A DNA stretch of 64,000 bases from Chromatiales bacterium. GTDB lineage: Bacteria; Pseudomonadota; Gammaproteobacteria; SpSt-1174. A program made the translations under genes and the position numbers. Of this stretch, positions 59,175 through 64,000 are shown in pieces (the first letter of the stretch is position 1; each line of letters opens with the position of its first letter). The stretch is taken from positions 1 to 64,000 of the forward strand of contig JABURS010000030.1 in the NCBI GenBank assembly GCA_014762505.1. The letters are read 5' to 3'. A model generated the notes under the pieces. The model did no database searches, had not been told where the DNA came from, and saw only the letters and a list, made by a program, of their open reading frames with translations.

Positions 59175-61322
59175 ATGAATACACATTTTCTGCGCAAGCC
59201 CCTTGCGCTTCTTTCGGGTGCCGTTCTGCTGGCAGGGATGCTGACGGCATGCGACGAAGGGGGCTCGTCGGGTACCACCACGACCAGCGACGTGCCGATT
59301 TCTGCAAAGGTACTGGACAGCGCGGCCTCCTTCCTCGGGGCGGCGACCGGAAAGGAATCCCCGCTGATCGTCGATGACGTGGTGTTCATCAACTCCGCGC
59401 TGGGTCTGAACGACGTCCCGCGCGATGCACTCGATCTCTATGGCGACCTGTGGGTCGTGGTGCGCGATGCCTACGGCGTGCCGGAGTTCGATGCCAACGG
59501 CTGTGTTTAGCCGGTCGCCTCCGAACCGGTGGTCTGGCCGGATGGCAGCACGCAGGACACCGTGCCCATGATGCTCGAGGAGTTCATGGACGGTGAGCTC
59601 AAGTGCACGCCGGTGGAGGGTTACGAGGAATTCACCGTGGAGCTGGAGATCGGCCGGCTGAACATGGTGCGCACCATGTCCACCAATCCGACGGTCTTTG
59701 CCCGCGCCCTGCAGGAGGCGATCAAGAACATCAATGCCGCCAGCGAGGTGAAGACCGATGCGGCCGGGCGCCTGGTGCTGGTGACCGAGGTGGATGGGCT
59801 GCCGGTCGAGAAGACCATCGACTCGCCGCGCGAGAACCTCGCGATGTACTACGCCCTGCTGAAGCAAGGCCGTATCGCCGGCTATGGCCCGGAGAGCCGG
59901 GGCGAGGAGGGCGAGGTGATTCCGCCGCAGTGGCTGGAGATCCGACCCGACCTGGACCTGGGCGCGCTCGCCTACCTGCGAGATGGCACCTTCGGTCGCG
60001 AGGGCGGCGTGAACCTCTACAAGGGTTACGCCGACCTGTCCGTCATGACGCACAATCGCCAGGAGGACTACCAGACCCAGCTGGTCAGCTATGTCCAGTA
60101 CGCCGACGATGGTTCGGGCTGTTTCTACCGGGACATGGAAGACTACGTCTGGCCGCGCGTATTCGGTGAAGAGGCCTACTATGGCGAGAACATCGCCGGC
60201 TTCACCCAGCATGCCGACGATACACGCGCGACGATCGTCTTCATGCACAACGTGATCCAGGACGTGCCAGAGACGATGCTGGCCACGCTGCCCGTGATCG
60301 ATGACGGGGTGAATCCCCCGTATGGCCGCCTGGACCTGATGGAGGCCGCCGCCGCGTTCATCGGTGCCGCGTCCAACAAGGGTGTGCCGCTGACCGTGGA
60401 CGGGCTGGTGTTCGTCAACACCGTGCTGGGCCTGAACGAGGTGGACTTCTCCTACAAGGGCGAGATCTATGGCGACCTGTGGGAACTGCTGCGCAACGAC
60501 AATGGCGAGCCGGTCCTGGACGCCAACAGCTGCCCGCAGCCGATTTCGTCCGATCCCGTGGCGACCGGTGGCGACTACGTGCCCATGGAGCTGGACGACC
60601 AGGGCGAGTGCGTCATCGTGGCAGGCTACGAGGACTATGTCATCGAGCTCGAACTGGGGCGTCTGAACGGCGTGCGCGTCGCGCTCACCAACCCGGCCAT
60701 GCTCGATCGCGCCCTCTACGACGTGGTCAACAGCATCAACGCCTCGACGGGCGTGAAGCTCGACCTGGCCGGCCGCCTGGCCTTTGGCGTGGACGAAGAC
60801 AGCGATGGCGATGCCGACCGTTACCAGACCGTCGACTCCCCGCGTGCCAACCTGGCGATGTACAACGCACTCATGCGCTGGGGCAAGCTGGAAGGCACGG
60901 TCGAGATCATGGAAGACGGCACCTGGGTGACCAAGACTATCCAGATCACGCTGGATGATGCGGTGCTGGATGAAGAAGGCCTTGGTTACCTGAAGCGTGG
61001 CGATGCGGGTTGCGAGCTCGACCCCGCGAACTGCGGCGCCCTGCGCCTGCCGAGCGGCTATGTCGATTACTCGGCCTTTGCGCACAACGCCCAGGAGGAC
61101 TTCCAGGGTGTCGACGTGAGCTACGTCGAGCGTACCCCGGATGATCCGAGCTGCAGCTATGCGGACAGGACCAGCGCCCTGTGGGAACGCGTGCTGGAAA
61201 GCGACGCGGCGGACTATGCCAACATCGCCGGCTTCGTGGCGCAGGCCGAGGATACGCGCAGCATCATCCAGTTCCTGCATACCGTGATTCAGGACCCGGT
61301 CACCGAACCGGCACCTGAATAA
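59175..61322 (+). pseudogene. Duplicated-domain lipoprotein gene interrupted by an in-frame TAG
   Basis: One 716-codon frame has an amber codon at 59508-59510 (codon 112). The N-terminus is a lipoprotein signal (LLAGMLTACDEGG). Two long repeats follow, starting LDSAASFLGAATGKESPLIV and MEAAAAFIGAASNKGVPLTV. Just before the stop the first repeat reads DANGCV-stop-PVASEPV and the second DANSCP-Gln-PISSDPV, so TAG aligns with a CAG Gln codon. The part after TAG lacks its own ribosome binding site. This looks like a single C-to-T change, an error, or a readthrough codon. The family is unknown to me; surface exposure is likely from the lipobox. Confidence 0.78.
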
Positions 61323-61364
61323 ACGCGCAACGCGGTATGTGGCAACGCATACCCGGCTAGACAG

Positions 61365-61395
61365 AAACCCCGCCCCGGCGGGGTTTCTTTTTTTG
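61365..61395 (+). terminator. Terminator after the duplicated lipoprotein
   Basis: GAAACCCCGC (61365-61374) and GCGGGGTTTC (61379-61388) form a perfect ten-pair stem with a four-base loop and are followed by seven T. The intact terminator suggests the interrupted gene is, or was recently, transcribed as one unit. Confidence 0.92.
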
Positions 61396-61498
61396 GGCGA
61401 GCACGGCAGGTCCACGCAGTGGAGGGTCGCGCTGGCTGTTAACATGGGAACCGGAATCCCTGGTGGCTGGCTGTCGCGGGGACGTTCGACACACGGGG

Positions 61499-62605
61499 GT
61501 GGTTATTTCTCACGATTGCGTCATCGTCGGCGGCGGGCTGAGCGGTCTGTATGCCGCCTGGCAGCTGGAACAGGCCGGCGTGGACTACCGTCTTCTGGAG
61601 GCGCGTGCGCGCCTGGGCGGGCGTATCGACGCCGAGACCCGCGTGCGTGCCGACGGCGGTTCTGCCCGCTACGACCTGGGGCCGGCCTGGGTCTGGCCGC
61701 AGCTGCAGCCGCGCATGGCGCAGCTCGTGTCCATGCTCGACGTGCCCCTGTTCAACCAGCAGGTGGCGGGTGCCGGGCTCTACGAGGACATGAGCACGAA
61801 TGGCCCGTTACGCCTGGACACGCCCTCGCCGCATGGCGAGTCCTTTCGCATCACCCAGGGTGCCATCAGCCTGATCGAGGCGCTGGCCGGCCGGCTGGAT
61901 GCGGCGCGTGTGCAGCGGGATTGCCGGGTCACCGGCCTGGCCGACCGGGGCGGGCGCGTGGAGCTCCGGCTGCGTTGTGGCGGGGAGGACCATCACATGG
62001 AGGCGCGGCGGGTCATCCTCGCCATGCCGCCGCGCCTGGTGGCGCACGACCTGGCATTCGAACCGGCCCTGCCGGCGGCGCTGGACGCCGTGCTGCGCGA
62101 CACGCCCACCTGGATGGCGGCCCATGCCAAGTTCCTGGCCTTTTACGCACGTCCCTTCTGGCGCGAACAGGGCCTGTCGGGCGAGGTCTTCAGCCGCATC
62201 GGCCCGCTCACCGAGATCTACGATGCCTCGCCGCGCGAAGGCGGCCCCTATGCGCTGTTCGGTTTCTACGGCCTGCCCGCGAGCAGCCGGCGGGAGATCG
62301 GTGCAGAGGCCCTGGCGACGCACACGCTGGCCCAGCTTGCGCGCCTGTTCGGGCCCCAGGCGCAGGACGTGCTGGACTGGCGCATCCGGGACTGGAGCGA
62401 GGACCCGCTGACGGCCACCGCGGACGATCGCGTCCCGCCCGTCGGCCATCCGGCCTATGGCCTGCCCGAGGCGCAGCGGGGGATCTGGGGGGGAAAGCTG
62501 ATCTTCAGCGGCAGCGAAACCGCCGCCGAGAGCGGCGGTTACCTGGAAGGGGCGCTGGAGGCGGCAGAGGCCGCCGTGGCAGACGTGCTGGGTGCGCCGG
62601 TCTGA
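61499..62605 (+). CDS. Amine-oxidase-like FAD flavoprotein
   Basis: The 368-residue protein begins HDCVIVGGGLSGLYAAWQLE, the Rossmann FAD motif, followed by LLEARARLGGRID, the typical amine-oxidase/phytoene-desaturase-type second motif. The C-terminal FAD contact block reads IFSGSETAAESGGYLEGALE. It is shorter than many monoamine oxidases but complete. Substrate is not determined; oxidation of amines or desaturation of carotenoid-like lipids are both possible. The start is probably GTG at 61499 with GGGG upstream. No partner genes adjoin it. Confidence 0.85.
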   Translation: MVISHDCVIVGGGLSGLYAAWQLEQAGVDYRLLEARARLGGRIDAETRVRADGGSARYDLGPAWVWPQLQPRMAQLVSMLDVPLFNQQVAGAGLYEDMSTNGPLRLDTPSPHGESFRITQGAISLIEALAGRLDAARVQRDCRVTGLADRGGRVELRLRCGGEDHHMEARRVILAMPPRLVAHDLAFEPALPAALDAVLRDTPTWMAAHAKFLAFYARPFWREQGLSGEVFSRIGPLTEIYDASPREGGPYALFGFYGLPASSRREIGAEALATHTLAQLARLFGPQAQDVLDWRIRDWSEDPLTATADDRVPPVGHPAYGLPEAQRGIWGGKLIFSGSETAAESGGYLEGALEAAEAAVADVLGAPV

Positions 62606-62662
62606 GCGCCACCGGCAAGGCGGGTTTGGCCGCAGAGAGCGCAGCGATGTAAAGGCGTTTTA

Positions 62663-62739
62663 GCCACAGAGGGCACAGAGTGCACAGAGGAAGAATACAG
62701 CCCGGTTTTCCTCTGTGCCCTCTGTGCCCTCTGTGGCGC
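62663..62739. repeat. CACAGAGG/CCTCTGTG inverted repeat element, copy 2
   Basis: GCCACAGAGGGCACAGAGTG on the left and CCTCTGTGCCCTCTGTGGCG on the right are inverted arms around a short AT-rich loop. It is nearly identical to the element at 47312-47390. It lies just past the stop codon of the flavoprotein gene and before the convergent small membrane protein gene. Confidence 0.78.
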
Positions 62740-62760
62740 TCAGACTTGCAAGCCTGACGC

Positions 62761-62946
62761 CTACTTCGCCGCCTTCGGTCCGAACAGCAGCCAGAGGATG
62801 AAGCCGAGCAGCGGGATCACCAGCAGGATCACGATCCACAGCACCTTGTTGCCGGTGCCGGCCCGGCTCTGGACGGTGCTGACGATGCCCCAGATGACGA
62901 GGATGAGAAGAATCAGGCCGAACAGGCCGCCGATTTCGATGCCCAT
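62761..62946 (-). CDS. Small membrane protein, PLDc_N-type
   Basis: The 61-residue protein consists almost entirely of two membrane helices (GLFGLILLILVIWGIV and VLWIVILLVIPLLGFILWLL) around a short loop, with FGPKAAK at the end. The IVILLVIPLLGFILWLLFG block matches the N-terminal membrane domain found in cardiolipin synthases, which also occurs as stand-alone small proteins. The ATG at 62946 is chosen because GGGAGG lies eight bases upstream. The role is unknown. Confidence 0.75.
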   Translation of the reverse strand: MGIEIGGLFGLILLILVIWGIVSTVQSRAGTGNKVLWIVILLVIPLLGFILWLLFGPKAAK

Positions 62947-63053
62947 GCCGAGCACCTCCCTGGTTGGTTTGGTGTGATTGTTATGCCGTATCGACGATAG
63001 CAGCTACGCCCGCTGCTTTCACGCCCGGGGAGGATTTTCCAGGCCGCAGAAAC

Positions 63054-63083
63054 GAAAAGGCCCCGCCGAAGCGGGGCCTTTTC
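63054..63083 (-). terminator. Terminator of the cold-shock gene
   Basis: A perfect 13-pair stem (GAAAAGGCCCCGC at 63054-63066, GCGGGGCCTTTTC at 63071-63083) with a CGAA loop lies 23 bases past the stop of the leftward cold-shock gene. Confidence 0.85.
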
Positions 63084-63105
63084 TTACAGCGAGGTCGGTT
63101 GGACC

Positions 63106-63309
63106 TTACTGAGCAACCACGTTGCTGGCCTGCGGGCCTTTCGGGCCCTGCTCCAGATCGAACGTGACAGCCTGGCCTTCAGCCAGGGTCTTGAAGCCGT
63201 TGCCCTGGATGGCGCTGAAGTGAACGAACACGTCGTCACCACCGCTGTCCTGGGAAATGAAGCCGAAGCCCTTGCTCTCGTTGAACCACTTGACGGTACC
63301 GGTAGCCAT
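63106..63309 (-). CDS. CspA-family cold-shock protein
   Basis: The 67-residue protein is a single cold-shock domain. It has [20 protein letters not shown] (RNP1 KGFGFI) and [10 protein letters not shown] (RNP2 VFVHF), and ends [16 protein letters not shown]. It binds single-stranded RNA or DNA and destabilises RNA structure. An AT-rich leader precedes it (63310-63466), with TAAAAGGTAAATCTTC just before the ATG. Whether it is cold-inducible or constitutive cannot be judged. Confidence 0.95.
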   Translation of the reverse strand: MATGTVKWFNESKGFGFISQDSGGDDVFVHFSAIQGNGFKTLAEGQAVTFDLEQGPKGPQASNVVAQ

Positions 63310-63466
63310 GAAGATTTACCTTTTACAAATAAAAAACGAAGTATGAATGTCTACAGGTCCTGAAGAGGGGATCGAGAACTGCCGGAAGGGAACTGTCTGA
63401 ATACCAATGCAAAATCTGTAGCCAAAGTCACTATAGGCCTATTCCCGCCAATAAGCTACAACAATT

Positions 63467-64000
63467 TCATTCGCCGGCAGGTGGGCAGCCCGCGGCCCGG
63501 TCACCCTGTGCGAACTCGTGCACGCATTCGCACAGGGCCTCGAAGCAGTCGGCGTCCAGCGCCGTACCCACCATGCGTCCCATGATCTCCAGTGCCTTCG
63601 GTACCGGGATGGGGCCGCGGTAGGGGCGCGCGGCGGTGATGGCATCGAAAATGTCACCCAGGGTGATGATGCGGGTCTCGGTACAGATTTCGGCGGCGGC
63701 GATGCCGCGTGGATAGCCCTGGCCGTCCAGACGTTCGTGGTGCGCGCCGGAGGTGATGGCGAGTTCCCGGAACGGCGGAATGCGCGAGAGGATCTCCTCG
63801 GTATAGGCCGGGTGCAGGCGCACCTCGGTCCATTCTTCTTCGGTGAGCTGGTCCGGCTTGTCGAGGATGGCGTTGCTCACGCCCAGCTTGCCGAGGTCGT
63901 GCAGCAGGGCGCCTCGCTTGAGCCAGCGCCGGCGCCCCGGCTCGATGCCCATCTTCGCGGCCACCGTATCCGTATAGAGCGCCACGCGCTGGCTGTGGCC
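63467..64000 (-). CDS. HD-GYP domain protein, partial (5' end outside window)
   Basis: The visible C-terminal part is an HD-GYP domain: GHSQRVALYTDTVAAKMGIE, then LLHDLGKLGVSNAIL (the HD pair), then AHHERLDGQGYPRG (the GYP motif), then ITLGDIFDAITAARPYRGP. All key residues are present, so c-di-GMP phosphodiesterase activity is likely. An internal ATG/GTG near 63985 is not the true start, because the HD domain's first helix continues to the window edge. The N-terminal sensory part is unseen. The tail ends AGCPPAGE. Confidence 0.9.
   Translation of the reverse strand, partial: GHSQRVALYTDTVAAKMGIEPGRRRWLKRGALLHDLGKLGVSNAILDKPDQLTEEEWTEVRLHPAYTEEILSRIPPFRELAITSGAHHERLDGQGYPRGIAAAEICTETRIITLGDIFDAITAARPYRGPIPVPKALEIMGRMVGTALDADCFEALCECVHEFAQGDRAAGCPPAGE

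Noticed and set aside
39745-61322. Genome-wide recoding of TAG to glutamine, suggested by two internal amber codons
   Set aside because: TAG ends at least six well-supported genes in this window (for example senB, cbbR, tsdA, the BLUF gene, the YcaC-like gene and the spermidine-synthase-like gene) at the expected lengths.
59043-61445. 800-codon frame opposite the duplicated lipoprotein
   Set aside because: It looks uninterrupted where the plus frame has a TAG, which could mislead. However, it has no family features, and the plus strand shows a signal peptide, lipobox, internal duplication and terminator.

Overview
The window looks like chromosomal DNA of a high-GC gammaproteobacterium that lives by sulfur-based chemolithoautotrophy, broadly of the Chromatiales/Ectothiorhodospiraceae type. 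The case rests on a form II RuBisCO (cbbM) with a divergent CbbR-type regulator, a thiosulfate dehydrogenase pair (tsdB-tsdA), a persulfide dioxygenase, a DsrE-like protein, a SulP anion transporter, and typical gammaproteobacterial genes (tamA-tamB, hemP, a CspA-type cold-shock gene). The taxonomic placement is inference. I saw no tRNA, rRNA, CRISPR array, insertion sequence or integrase.

Layout. 1-1.3 kb: two divergent small XRE regulators around a set of near-identical palindromes, then a YidX-like lipoprotein. 1.5-5.3 kb: a transglutaminase-like protein, then a YcaC-like hydrolase and a pirin opposite a LysR regulator. 5.4-11.6 kb: an uncharacterised two-operon locus. Its leftward arm encodes two DUF2589-type proteins, a third protein sharing one of their motifs, a zinc-ribbon protein and two unknown proteins. 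Its rightward arm encodes a membrane protein, a lipoprotein and a 64-residue protein. 11.7-14.2 kb: a second pirin and a RclA/mercuric-reductase-like flavoprotein. 14.3-19.9 kb: a selenoneine-type cluster, senB facing senA-egtD-selD, with SelD fused to an FAD oxidoreductase. 20.2-26.0 kb: cbbR/cbbM, a secreted hydrolase, a BLUF blue-light sensor, then an orphan tandem BMC-domain (microcompartment shell-like) protein translated with a Nudix protein.

26-45 kb: an orphan PhnD-like binding protein, a TAXI-TRAP transporter, a membrane spermidine-synthase-like protein, tamA-tamB, a hydrolase-thioredoxin fusion, a patatin lipoprotein interrupted by an in-frame TAG, an Fnr-like regulator with an unusual cysteine pattern, a GST, the persulfide dioxygenase and tsdBA. 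45-64 kb: SulP transporter, DsrE-like protein, old yellow enzyme with an Rrf2 regulator, a CHASE-type histidine kinase, a PAS-GGDEF-EAL protein overlapping an orphan ABC binding lipoprotein, a Fur-type box with hemP and a TonB receptor, a HAD-like protein lacking the nucleophile, a duplicated-domain lipoprotein also interrupted by an in-frame TAG, an amine-oxidase-like flavoprotein, a small membrane protein, a cold-shock protein and a partial HD-GYP protein.

How the parts fit. TsdBA, the persulfide dioxygenase and SulP would supply electrons and handle sulfur or inorganic anions while CbbM fixes CO2. EgtD, SenB, SenA and SelD together would make selenoneine from histidine, selenophosphate and a UDP-sugar. 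Two dispersed repeat families (GTAGGAG...CTCCTAC and CACAGAGG...CCTCTGTG) sit in several intergenic gaps. The DUF2589 locus and the orphan BMC-Nudix pair are the least described parts; the two isolated amber codons deserve checking against raw reads.
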